Origin: Mucor mucedo
Taxonomy: Eukaryota; Mucoromycota; Mucoromycetes; Mucorales; Mucoraceae
Direction of reading: 5' to 3'
Assembly: GCF_025094135.1 (NCBI RefSeq)
Contig: NW_026252304.1
Span: forward strand, 310,001-374,000
DNA length: 64,000 nt
In this document: positions 45,625 through 56,662 of the stretch, piece by piece
Layout: each line of letters begins with the position of its first letter
Position numbering within the stretch: the stretch's first letter is position 1
Program-made: the position numbers and the translations under genes
The notes under the pieces: generated by a model
The model's input: only the letters and a program-made list of their open reading frames with translations
Database searches by the model: none
What the model was told of the DNA's origin: nothing

Positions 45625-47705
45625 TTAGTCTTCTTGTTGTTGAATCGTCTCTTTCGCTGCTTTAATCAAGGGCGTTAAGGTATAAAAAGGGTCGGATTTG
45701 CGCAAAAATGGATGTCTTAGAAGCTCAGCAGCTGAAGGTCGATATGCAGGATCGACTTCAAGACATAACATTAAGAAATCCTTGAAAATATCACTAAGTG
45801 TCTCTGGGTTTTGTAAATCGGGTGTACCATTGTTGGCAATCAGATACAGTGCTCTTAATGGGTTTTCGTTTAAATATGGTGGTTCGCCTTCAATCATCTC
45901 TATCGCCAAAATACCCAAGGACCAAATATCTACTTTATGATCATAGGCCTTTCTTGTCACAACCTCAGGTGCCATCTAACCATCTCCTATTAGTAAACAA
46001 ATCTATGCATTATTTTTATATACTTTGCTTACCCAATAAGGTGTACCAACTAGAGTCGTACGCTTGGATAGAGGTTCATGAAGTTGAGCACAAAATCCAA
46101 AGTCAGCTATCAAAAAACAAGACGCACGTTAGAAAAGGGGTTTTTCCTGTGTATATGAAATACTTACTTAATTTGATTTCGCCTTGCATACTTAATAGCA
46201 CATTGTCACTCTTAATATCTCGGTGGATCACTCCGTTGGCATGGAGATGTTTCAAACCCTCCAAAACTTGTTTACAGATAGCAGCAATTTGTCCTTCCAT
46301 CATCATGTTACAGGTTACAACGTCTGTTAAACTCCCCCCTTCCATATATTCCATCACAACCCAGAGATCACCTTTCCAGAGATAGGATTCGATAAAGTTG
46401 ACAATATTGGGATGTTGAGAGCGTTGCATTACCATGATTTCGTTAATGATCAGTTCTTTTTTGGGTTGTTTTTCCAAATTCATTTGTTTAATTGCGACGG
46501 GTGTAGTAAAACCTTGGCGATAAGCGATATAAACACCGCCCGAAGCACTTTTTTTTTTTTGTTAATTGTGTATTTTGCGTATTACTTTTAAAGACACTTA
46601 CCCTTGACCGATTTTTTCCATATTTGAATAGATCAAGAGAGGATCCGCATTGGCACATAATTCTTGTAATTTAAGGATGACATCTTGATCGTTCATAGAT
46701 TTTTCTTTGGGGGGTCTTTGTTTGACGGTGCCTGGAGGAGCGGAGGATAATGAACTAGTGGCGGAATTTTCAGGTATGTCTTGTTTTTGCTCCAATTCTT
46801 GACCGAGAGAGGCGGTGGATTCGGTATTAATAGAACGTACATCATCCATGAATTCTTTTTTTTTTTTTTTTTTTTTTTGTGAGTATTAAAGGGATGCGTC
46901 ATATTTTTTTGTAATGTATATAATTTGGTGTAGTTACCATCTTCTAATTGTTTTTTATGTTCAACAACTATTTGGGTCGTGTTACTTTTTTCAGATACCT
47001 AAAAAAAAAAAATTGTGTTTAACCAAAAAGTATATGGGCTTGTGAACTAAAAGTTACCGATTCAGATTCCCCTCTTGTACTTTTGGTGATGCGAAGTGTG
47101 GGAAAACGTTCCAGAGACTTACTGGTATCTGATTTATCCAAAGTAACTTGAGGTATCTTGTTCCAAACGACTTCTTCCTCTCGTGTTGAGCCTTGAAAGA
47201 ATTCGATAGCATGAATTACCGCCTAATGAACTTTAGTAAGTATATTTATTTTAACAAGTGAAACCAAATAGGTGTACCTGTGGGTTATTCTCTTGTTCCT
47301 GTTTTGTAATGCCACTTTGTGTGAGTAACGTTAACCATTGTTTGGGTAAACCAGTGAATTCACCTGTATTTGGATCGAACCCCACATGCGTCACATGCAC
47401 TGTATTATACGGTGTAGATATATCCATAGCCCTTCCAGCTACTTGCTTATTGTTTCCATTCGATGATAGAAATTCTTCAAGAAAAGTTTTAGCACCTATT
47501 CTGCACGCACAGACTAATTTTTTTATTAGTTACCGTTAAAGTTGCCCATAAATTTGGTAATAACTCCTTTCAACTTTGTCTTTTCTCGAGATTTATTATT
47601 CATCGGTTCGCCCTGAGATGGTGTCAATGGAGAATTTAGTTCTTGCTGCGACGAAGAGGTCGAGTCGCCGAGATTCTTTGTTACTAATTTCGGTAAATGT
47701 GACAT
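45625..47705 (-). CDS. p21-activated kinase (PAK / Ste20 family)
   Basis: Eight exons (47705-47534, 47495-47278, 47222-47058, 46998-46938, 46854-46602, 46547-46168, 46106-46033, 45975-45625) give 557 residues. A CRIB domain (about 83-110, ISTPYNTVHVTHVGFDPNTG) binds GTP-loaded Cdc42/Rac. No PH domain precedes it, so it is closer to Ste20/PAK than to Cla4. The kinase domain (about 282-540) shows IGQGASGGVYIAY, PVAIKQM with Lys310, VIHRDIKSDNVLL, LTDFGFCAQL, the TTLVGTPYWMAPEV activation segment and WSLGILAIEMIEGEPPY. The expected role is polarity, MAPK signalling and septation downstream of Cdc42. Two of its introns end in long A runs directly at the acceptor. The start at 47705 (MSHLPKLVTKN) is the first plausible ATG. 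Confidence 0.93.
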
Positions 47706-48915
47706 TGGGAAAGAAAAAAAAATGAAAAGCAAAAAGGGGGAGACAGTGGGGATTCAAACTTCTCTTTCTCACTAATAACGGAATTCTAAAAAACCCATTT
47801 TCCCTTTTTGAGAGAGGAACGGGCTAAGTAAAAGTATATGCTCTTTCAGCTATTACATGAATACCATCTCTTAGCAGCGTGTGTCCTGTTTATACTGTAA
47901 ATAAAACGTTGTCCAAGTAACTGTAGCAGCCAAAATTTGTTCATCATAACTTACAATATGGAATTACCACACTTGTTCTAAAATTACACAGAAAGAAGGG
48001 AAATACCAGAAAAAAAACGTGGTGATTGTCGGCATCAGATAAATTTGCTCATTTTTCTTGGTGTGTGTAACACACTTTTTAAAATACCGTTCACGTGTGG
48101 TTGCCGTGGCCCCACTCTAACAGTAATGGATCAATACTTTTAGGGTATAGAACTTAGGGGCCACCAATGTCAACAAAAAACACGTTACTTCCACCATGGA
48201 AGCTCTGTGGCTCTTTGGAAGGCAAACAAACATTTTGAAAAGGCATTTTTTTTTTTTTTTTTTTTTTTGAAAGTAGTAATTTATTATTATTTTTTTAATA
48301 CAAGATTACAAGAATATACAGATAAAAGACAAAGAAAACTATAAGCAAAAGAATAATTAGTAAACTTATTAAACTGACAAGATTAATAAAAGAATGCTTC
48401 TTTTTTTTTATAAGGATGAAAATGATATCAGTAACAATTGTTCACATCAAGCTTTCAGGCAATGTAGATAAGATTTTGTAAAATCATCATTTTGACATTT
48501 TCAAACCTTATGAAAAAAAAAATACACAAAATTCTATAACATATTTTTTAAAAAAAAAAAACTTACCATTCTTAACGATTTGTCATCCATCCATCCTTAT
48601 TACCTTAGTTAAACATAGTCGGTCCACAACCTAAGAGTTGCCAACACGATTGCCCATGTATAAAACGAAATAATAACAAACAGAAAAGATGATAATAAAA
48701 CATTGAAAGGGCCCCTCCCTGCCACCATCTTTTTATACACTTTGCCGGAGGGAGAAAATTAAAAATTTACTTGACTGGCAAGTGAGTTTCAATTACACAT
48801 AATTTTTTTTTTGGCCCGGACTTTTTTTTTTCAGGCGAGCATAATGATGATAATTATTCAGTGACAAAGCTAGTTCCTCCTTTCTCATCGTCTTTTTGTA
48901 CTTGGTGTAATAAAC
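47706..48915. other. 1.2-kb divergent intergenic region, PAK / RPL3
   Basis: Non-coding. It has a T23 run (48246-48268) and further A/T runs (48514-48523, 48550-48560). The 150 bp before RPL3 contain two T-rich stretches (48801-48812 and 48820-48831), typical of strong fungal promoters. No known ribosomal-protein gene box is claimed. Confidence 0.5.
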
Positions 48916-50334
48916 ATGGTAGGTACCAGTATGCATACATCCATCGAAAAGTTATACTAATCCATCCTTATCTAGTCTCACAGGTTAGTTTTTTTTTTCT
49001 ATTCAAAAATAATCCAACATTTTCGATCCAACACACCAGCATACACACAAAAACGATCTGGATCGAATATTTTTTTTCTATGAGCAGCCCCATTTAACAT
49101 TTTACATTTTGTAACATTATAGAAAATTCGAGGCTCCCCGTCATGGTCATTTGGGTTTCGGCCCCCGTAAGAGAACTAGATCTCACCGCGGTCGCGTTAA
49201 GGCTTATCCTAAGGATGATGCCAAGAAGCCTGTCCACATGACTGCCTTCATGGGTTACAAGGCCGGTATGACCCATATCGTCCGTGACCTCGAGCGTCCT
49301 GGATCCAGTAAGTTGGCGTTAATGTCATTTATTTTTTGACGTATATTAACTGTTATGTTTAAACAGAGATGCACAAGAAGGAAATTGTCGAAGCCGTCAC
49401 TGTTATCGAAGCTCCCGCTATGGTTGTTATCGGTGTTGTCGGTTACGTCGAGACTCCCCGTGGTCTCCGTTCTTTGACCACTGTCTGGGCCGAGCATCTT
49501 TCCGAAGAAGCCAAGCGTAGATTCTACAAGAACTGGTACCGTTCCAAGAAGAAGGCCTTCACCAAGTATGCCGCCAAGTATGCTCAAGGTGCCAAGGATG
49601 TCACTCGTGAACTCGAACGTATCAAGAAGTACTGTTCCGTTGTCCGTGTCATTGCTCACACTCAAATTGCCAAGGCCAAGCTTCACCAACGTAAGGCTCA
49701 CCTTATGGAAGTTCAATTGAACGGTGGTTCCATTGAAGCCAAGGTTGAATGGGCTCGTGAACATTTCGAAAAGGAAGTCACTGTCGGTTCTATCTTCGAG
49801 CAAGATGAGATGATCGATATCATTGCCACTACCAAGGGTCATGGTTTCGAAGGTGTCACCGCTCGTTGGGGTACCAAGAAGCTTCCCCGTAAGACCCATC
49901 GTGGTCTCCGTAAGGTCGCCTGTATTGGTGCCTGGCATCCTTCCAGAGTCATGTACTCTGTCGCTCGTGCTGGTCAACGTGGTTACCATCGTCGTACCGA
50001 AATCAACAAGAAGGTCTACCGTATTGCCTCCGGTGCTGATGCCAAGTCTGGTACCACTGAATACGATCTTACCGAGAAGCCTATTACCCCCATGGGTGGT
50101 TTCCCTCACTACGGTGTTGTCAACGATGATTTCGTTATGATCAAGGGTTGTTGTGCTGGTTCCAAGAAGAGAGTTATCACTCTTCGTAAGTCTTTGACTG
50201 TCCACACCAAGCGTTCTGCTCTTGAGAAGGTCCAAGTCAAGTTCATCGATACTTCTTCCAAGTTCGGTCATGGTCGTTTCCAAACTCCTGCCGAGAAGCA
50301 TCAATTCATGGGTACTCTCAAGAAGGATCTTTAA
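48916..50334 (+). CDS. RPL3: 60S ribosomal protein L3 (uL3)
   Basis: Four exons: 48916-48918 (only the start ATG), 48976-48983 (8-nt microexon TCTCACAG), 49123-49307 and 49367-50334. They give 387 residues, exactly the usual eukaryotic length. The joined start reads MSHRKFEAPRHGHLGFGPRK, the invariant uL3 N terminus, which is the main support for the two tiny exons. Later blocks include PVHMTAFMGYKAGMTHIVRD, GHGFEGVTARWGTKKLPRK and GCCAGSKKRVITLRKS. uL3 is one of the first proteins to join the pre-60S particle and lines the approach to the peptidyl-transferase centre. Codon use is strongly biased to C-ending codons, unlike its neighbours, as expected for a highly expressed gene. Introns are 57, 139 and 59 nt. 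Confidence 0.95.
49022..49067 (+). repeat. Inverted repeat inside RPL3 intron 2
   Basis: TTCGATCC at 49022-49029 pairs perfectly with GGATCGAA at 49060-49067 across a 30-nt loop rich in ACAC. It lies within the 139-nt intron that follows the microexon and could form a stem in the pre-mRNA. Confidence 0.6.
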
Positions 50335-50417
50335 ATTACTCGTCTTTTATAAATAAAAAAATAACCTATATTTTTTGTTTGTTTTATATATCAAAACTAT
50401 TTATTTTTATTTATTTA

Positions 50418-51504
50418 TTATACAAATGTGGCATCAGGCTTGCTAAACTTCACAATGCCTGCATTGAGATTATCACCGCCGTATTGTTCCAATGCTTGTA
50501 ATTCGCGTCTAATATATTGCACTACAAGTGCTAAATCCGTGGCATTGTTGGAAGAAATAGCGAACAGGTTTCTATCGGACACATGTAAGTAATCCCTTTC
50601 TCTCTCTCTCTTTCTATCTACCATGTTTTACCTCCATAAAGCGGCCGCCAAGACAGGATCGTCTTTACACATGCCTTCATCATATGCTACCACACCACCG
50701 TGAAATTGTGCCAATAAATCCTTAACATAACTGTTGATAACTCTTTGTTGTGTAATCTATGTAAGGTTCGCTTTGTAAGCTCCAATGTCTCCTCCCTCCA
50801 AATACAGTTCTATATTTTCACTTACGCCATGATCTCTAATTCTAGCTTCAGCATCCTCAAAGAAACGATTGACTACTTCTTGAATGTAAAGCTTTCCGTG
50901 ACCTTCAGCACGAAGGTGAACCATCAACATCCAAACATGTAATTGCGTCACTGAGAACCACGATTGAAAGTTATCAGGAAGGTTACACTCTGACAAAAAG
51001 AAAACAGTTAGCCCCTGTCAAATGACACTTTTCTCCTCATTCGTTTACCTTTAACATAGAATTCCTTGTTTAATTCCATTTGTTCTGCACACACGTTGTA
51101 AAGACTATGACTTGCTTTAATGGCAGTGGATCCGGTAGAGTAATAACCCATCATTCTGGCTAACCCATACACGACCTTTTTGGTAACGGTAGAGTATTTC
51201 TCTTCGGCCTGTGTTGATGAAGGTTGTGTAGTGCTGTTCCAACGTGTAGTCATAAATCCAGTTGCTCTCTAATACTCTAGTTAAGTATTCTCTTACCACG
51301 AAATAAATAAAAATTCATAATAGACCAACTTACAATGACATGGGCGGGGGTCTTACATGATAACAAGGCTGGAGCTGACAAGTTCTATAAGTTTACATAA
51401 AGAAGAGGCGTTCAGTATTCTTTTTATAGACTGTCGGCTAATGTATGTATAAGTTGTACCTTCTTGACAGTAGCATGAAGAGCTCTTTTAGCAATCATTG
51501 ACAT
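50418..51504 (-). CDS. CBP3: Ubiquinol-cytochrome c chaperone (Cbp3/UQCC1)
   Basis: Six exons (51504-51460, 51384-51334, 51268-51049, 50989-50826, 50756-50632, 50571-50418) give 252 residues. The N terminus MSMIAKRALHATVKK is Arg/Lys/Ala-rich without acids, a mitochondrial presequence. The core matches the Cbp3 family: NLPDNFQSWFSVTQLHVWML, LRAEGHGKLYIQEVVNRFFE, AYDEGMCKDDPVLAAALWRN and a final helix. Cbp3 with Cbp6 binds mitoribosomes and newly made cytochrome b during assembly of complex III. Exon 5 follows a 69-nt intron that must be removed because the frame meets a stop at its end. The last intron contains a short AG-dinucleotide run. The open frame continues upstream of the ATG without an ATG, also presequence-like. 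Confidence 0.87.
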
Positions 51505-54228
51505 TTTTGGTTTAATTAGACGAGCAATAAAGGGTTGTCCAAACTGAAAACTTTTTGCTATTTGATGGGGGCGGAGAACACCAGAGTGCGGGTTTTTAAA
51601 TCTCAATTTGCAGCTATACTATAGCAGTACATGAATAATTCTTAACTCACATAATTTTTTACCATTGTCACTTAAAGTAGTACGCTTATTGATAACTCTG
51701 GCTGAACTTGGGTTAATACTCTGAAAGGGTGGTATGATTTTATGATATATTAATTAAATTAGATGCTACAAGATGATGATCATATTTCTAAGAGTTCTAC
51801 CTCTCATTATCTTCCTCCAACCAAACAATGCCACTACATCTGACTTCAATTAAGTAATTTATACTGAAAAGGCTTTAAAATTTTACCTAAAACCTACTAT
51901 TGTTATATTTAAAAATTTAAGAGGCTGCGAAAAAAAAAAGGAGAAAAAAAAGCTATAAAACCAGACTCCATCATAATAGTGGCATTATCACGAAGATTCT
52001 TCACTTGTTGTTTCATTATGACTGATTTTGAGACGTTTTTTTATATTCCCTGGTGTTCAGTTCATTACCGTCGCTGTCTTTGTAAGGATAAAATCAATCT
52101 TTTTACCGAACGTTTAGCTGCTGCAGTCAGTGTCTTTATCGTCGGAAGAGATCATGATTCCATCGCATATGCTTTGCAGAACTTGACGACTTGCTTTCGC
52201 CACTACACGTAGCAACATGTAAATTAGATATACAAAATTTCTACGTTCAATAATATATACGTACTGTCACGATTATATCTATATCAGCCAGGGCATTCAA
52301 AACTATTTCGGAGGAGGCGTGTATCCTTTTAAGATGGTGGTGATTTGATTTATGGTAGATTCACCTTAAATACCGTTGAAGATAGTGGTGTAGTCTCTAT
52401 TTAGCAAATTCACAATTCGAGATAGAGACAAAGGAAAATATGATTGTTGGAGACAATTATTGTAGTATTCGAACTTCAACACTAACTTTTTTTTTGAGCT
52501 ACTTCTTCAAGTAATTCATTACATTTGTCAAGCACGGTTACCTCGGGACTAGATGATTTTATAATTAGTATTTAGGCTATATCCAACAGAAATTATATGT
52601 ACATCTCGATGCACAAAATTTGAATGATTTTGGACAGTAACGTTGCTTTGTTACTGCAAACAAAGTCATTTTCAAGTTGTACCTTTAAAAACGCACCACC
52701 CAAAAGTGGTGCATTGAGAGTGTAAAACGACAATAACTCAGGATTGGTGCTTTTGTTTTTGAAAAAGATTCCTGCTAATGAATTATTAATATGTAGTTTT
52801 TATGTCTTGTTTTTAAGCGACTTCTTACCTATTTCGACAGCGGAAAAAATTTGATATTCGGGCATAGTTTAAAAGTAGTAAGGAGACAATTTTGAGTCTG
52901 GATACAACTCGTTGTCTTATGCCAGTAAGCCAAGTCATACAACTCATTAACGCACGACAACAAGGGAAAGTGCGATAATAACCACAGATGAGGACGCCCG
53001 AAGAACCCTGCAAGAGAACCCCAACCAGCGAGAGAGAATCACCAAAAAGAGACCAGAGTTGAGGATAAGTGGAACCTTGACAATTTCCCTGGTCTTTAAC
53101 GTCGCCAGCACTAACACAAGGGTAAAGGGAAAATTGGATACGCTTTTTCTATTGAAAAAATGTATAACATCATTAAAGGACTGTATCAAATTAATATATA
53201 TAAAAAAATCCTTTACATTATTAAAAGCTCGATTGAGTGACCACCAGAAGTCGGCTAAACCCCTTGAGTCAATGGCACTTCATGCTATACTGAAACAAGA
53301 AGGTTCTTTTTTACAAACTGTTAAAAATTTGTTCAAACGCAAGTTGATGTAATTTTGTACGAACTCTTTGTCCTTCGAAATAACTAAATAACATATTCGA
53401 AAGAAATACGAATTTTTTTTTTTCTTTTTCTTTTTTTTTGATTTTGGAGTGATACAAAATTAAACTTATTCCAACGTACATCTTATATATTTTACTATAA
53501 ATGCCTATATTTCTTTCATCTAATAAACCACAGTCTGTTCTTTCGCTAAAATCTACTTATAACCTATGGTTACATGGTGCTCACTGCTTTTGCTAGTCGC
53601 GAGTGAACTCAGTTTAAAAAAATACGATGTTGGCCAATCAAATTTGCAACAAGACTACTTCCCCTTATAGCTTTGTCCAACGCCTCACATCCTTTCTTGT
53701 GTTATTTTTTAAGGCGGCGTTTAATTTATCCAGAGTGCAACTGCTGAAGCATAAATTGACATGTTTGTTTTTTTTTTCTCAAACAATCAATGCATTTCTG
53801 TGGCTTTTCCATGGAAATATTAATCTGTTGCTATGAAACGGTCGGTGGTATAGTTAAATCTAGCTGCGATATCAGCTCTTTGCCTAGATAAGAGTGTGTG
53901 GATAATAGTATAACACGAGGCGATAAAAGTTCTATTGGATCACTCCCAGTATGTTTAATTACCAGTAAAAGATGAGAGGTGTCAACCATCTGGCTCTTAT
54001 TGTTGATTCCGGATATCAATGTGTTACACAAACCGATTGAATCCTTGTTCATGCAAAAAAAAAGAGGGGGCTGATGGTTTAGAAAAAAAAAAGATCACGT
54101 CATGAGGGTAGAGGGGTATTTGTTTGACACTCATTGATTGCTGGAGAAGAAGGGAATAAGGGTAAGATGTTTATTCTAAAATGAACAGAAGGTAGTTGGG
54201 GAGGAAGAAAGAATAAAGAGGCGACTAG
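51505..54228. other. 2.7-kb gene-poor region
   Basis: Mostly AT-rich DNA without recognisable genes. A minus-strand stretch at about 51620-51725 reads SINPSSARVINKRTTLSDNG and looks like a gene fragment. A plus-strand ORF at 52018-52212 (MTDFETFFYIPWCSVHYRR) and ORFs around 52947-53352 are open but match nothing I know. A 7-bp stem hairpin lies at 52693-52712 (GCACCAC, loop CCAAAA, GTGGTGC). T-rich runs occur at 53411-53438. Confidence 0.45.
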
Positions 54229-55194
54229 TTACTTTAATTTGTGTTGTAACCTTAATATACTTCTTACATCCGCCGCGAATCTTAAAGCATCTAAAAAGGG
54301 TAGGAGATCCAATAGAGATTCATCATTGGGGTTTGATATCCAGGTTGGCAATGCAATTCCATTCTCTGAGAAAAAAAAAAATTAGTAACCCCACACAAAA
54401 AAAAAGGGACTCTCAATTTTTGGGAAATCCCAAAAAATGAGTTTTTATCATACCTTTGTACAAATCAAATGCAATAGGACTATTATCAACAAGACACACT
54501 TTACAGAGATCCTCTTCAGCCAGAGTAAGATCCTTTAAGAAATTACCATTTTTTAACACACATGACTATGATGAAACAAAATAAACATGAGGACATTTTT
54601 AAATTAAAAAAGATATGTGTAATACCTGTCTAAAGAATCTCCGTGAAATCACATTGTCTTGATCAATCCAATCAATCACGGGGTCAGCATATTCTGCCAT
54701 AGAGGCAGTATAGATTACCACTTTATACCACTGACTGATCTAAAAAGAGTGATTGAGTATGGGGAAAAGATAGCTCGTATTAGAATATCATATCTTACTG
54801 TCTTTAAAAAGAAATCGACATGAGGCCTTTTATAAACCTCGTACAGCAAATTTTGCTTATCACATTGAACCTCGATATTCTTCTTTATAATGGAGGGGCT
54901 TACTTCTTTCATGGAGTTTTCTGAACCGAGTCGAACTGAATGAACAAGCGTTTCATCAAGGTCCAAGATGAGTGTCTTTCCCTTGTAATATTGCATGTCG
55001 TTATTCTTGGGTATATTTTTGGTTGCAGTAACCAGCTTTTTTCTTGGAAGTATCACCAACGCACATAGAAAGTTGTATGTCAGGCTAAGGTAATGGTACA
55101 TTTGACTAAAGAACAACCTTGTCCTCTTCTTGCGTAAACTATTATTTGTTGTCAACCCCGGTGTAGATAGAGCTGTTGTAAAAGTAGCTGACAT
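54229..55194 (-). CDS. NEM1: Nem1/Dullard-type protein phosphatase (FCP1-like)
   Basis: Four exons (55194-54799, 54739-54626, 54565-54454, 54365-54229) give 252 residues. A hydrophobic segment (about 30-50, YHYLSLTYNFLCALVILP) anchors it to the ER/nuclear membrane. The catalytic domain begins TLILDLDETLVHS with the DxDxT nucleophile motif, then YEVYKRPHVDFFLKT, WYKVVIYTASMAEYADPVID and KVCLVDNSPIAFDLYKENGI. Nem1 with Spo7 dephosphorylates the lipin Pah1 and so controls triacylglycerol and phospholipid synthesis and nuclear shape. The protein is short for a fungal Nem1 and closer to animal CTDNEP1. The ATG at 55194 is favoured over codons further upstream that lack an ATG. It is divergent from the NT-C2 gene, 157 bp away. 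Confidence 0.9.
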
Positions 55195-55351
55195 TTGGTT
55201 AAATAACAAAATAAAAAAGAAAAAGCAACAACAAAAAAGAAAAAGAAAACAAAGCCCAATAATAATAAAAAAAGTGTGACAAAATAATACACAGTCAGTT
55301 GATTCCAACCTATAAAAAAAAAAGAAAGTACGATCAACCCGCGCTTTATTT
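55195..55351. promoter_or_regulatory. 157-bp bidirectional promoter, NEM1 / NT-C2
   Basis: The two divergent start codons are only 157 bp apart, so core promoter elements must be shared or closely packed. The sequence is A-rich on the plus strand (55201-55267). Confidence 0.45.
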
Positions 55352-56435
55352 ATGCCTTTTTCTCGTCTATTTATATCCAAAAGTCGTAAAATTGACTTTG
55401 AGTTAACGATACTCATTCAAGACCTTACCAATGTTCCTCTTGTCAGTGGTTTATATTACGTCAAATGGAAATTAAAAAATGCTACTCATACGACAGGTTC
55501 CACTGTTCGGTTCGTTCAACTCATTTTCTGCATTGTGTTTTCTCAATTAACCCTTCTCATCTCTTTTTACAGTGCACCCATCAGAGATCATTGCATATTC
55601 TGGGGTCATCCCATCAGTACAATGGCTCAATTAGTTGTCTCAAAACAACATGTATTGGGTCCTTGTGAATTTAGGTTAGAGGTCTATCAAGAGTTGGGCG
55701 GCAGTAAAGACTCAATTCCAATAGGCAGTCTAACCATTAATTTATCCGAGTATGCTAGTTCGGGCCTGACAACAAGACGATACTTATTGGACGAATGTAA
55801 ATTCAATTCTACCATCAAGGTACGCCCTTTGTCTCCTCACCTCTTTATCTTTACTTGACTAAATAATCTATAGTTATCAATCCGAGTAGACCAGAAATCA
55901 GATGCTTTGACCCAGTTTGAAATGTATATAAGAAGCCTGCTTTACCCAAAAACTTGTAAAATTAATTACTTTTTTTTTGAATTAGTCCTCCGTTAAAGAA
56001 ACAGCAGATATTCACAGATATACCTTCCATGATTACAGAAAGACAAGAAAGATCGCAATTATTTGACGAGCGTTCTCTGCGTATGTTTCTTGCTAGATAA
56101 TAGAAAAAGCTCCCCTTATTAAACAAAATTTGCATTTTAGATTCTGCAAATTTTAACCATAATTCAAATAATAATATACACAACAATGAGACAGGATTTC
56201 GACCTCAAACTCCTATACTCAAAAAATCACAATCCGCCATTTCGCTTGTAAGTCATTGTTCTAAACTATCGTAAACAAAAACTAACATACAGTAAATACA
56301 TAGCCTCATTATTGTCGACAAGTCACTCCTTTCAACGAAAGTGATGATCCGTCCCCCACAGATCTTGTCGAGCAATTATTTAAACCGAAACCAAATAATA
56401 TAGAATCTTCATCATTGCCATCATCGAATCAATAA
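55352..56435 (+). CDS. NT-C2 domain protein (EEIG1/EHBP1 N-terminal C2 family)
   Basis: Six exons (55352-55509, 55573-55819, 55874-55923, 55986-56080, 56141-56247, 56304-56435) give 262 residues. Residues about 10-150 form the NT-C2 domain: RKIDFELTILIQDLTNVPLV, LYYVKWKLKNATHTTGST, QHVLGPCEFRLEVYQELGG, IPIGSLTINLSEYASSG and TTRRYLLDECKFNSTIKLSI. This domain binds membranes in EHBP1, EEIG1 and fungal relatives. The C-terminal 110 residues are Asn/Ser/Pro-rich and disordered. The exon 1 donor is GTTCGT, a weak but phase-consistent site. The precise cellular role is not known from the sequence. Confidence 0.82.
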
Positions 56436-56662
56436 AACATATATATTAATCCATGTACATACACGCTCTTCTTTTTTTTTTCCCATCAAAAAAGGAGAGA
56501 CCCCCAAATAAATACCTCCGTGACACATTAGCCTGCTTAGCTTACAAGGGCTCAGCTAAAGTTTGACTAGGTCACACACATACACAGAAATAAAGGGGAT
56601 AATGCCCGTCATAGCCTGAATTTTATTCAAGTCAATACATGTATCAGAAAAAAAAAAGTGTA

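Noticed and set aside
49255..50304. Long open frame (349 codons) on the minus strand
   Set aside because: It is the antisense shadow of RPL3; the strong codon bias of that gene removes stops on the opposite strand.
52321..52381. GTATCCTTT followed by CACCTTAAAT and GAAG, like a U12-type intron
   Set aside because: It matches minor-intron signals, but no coding sequence flanks it on either side, so it is probably chance in AT-rich DNA.
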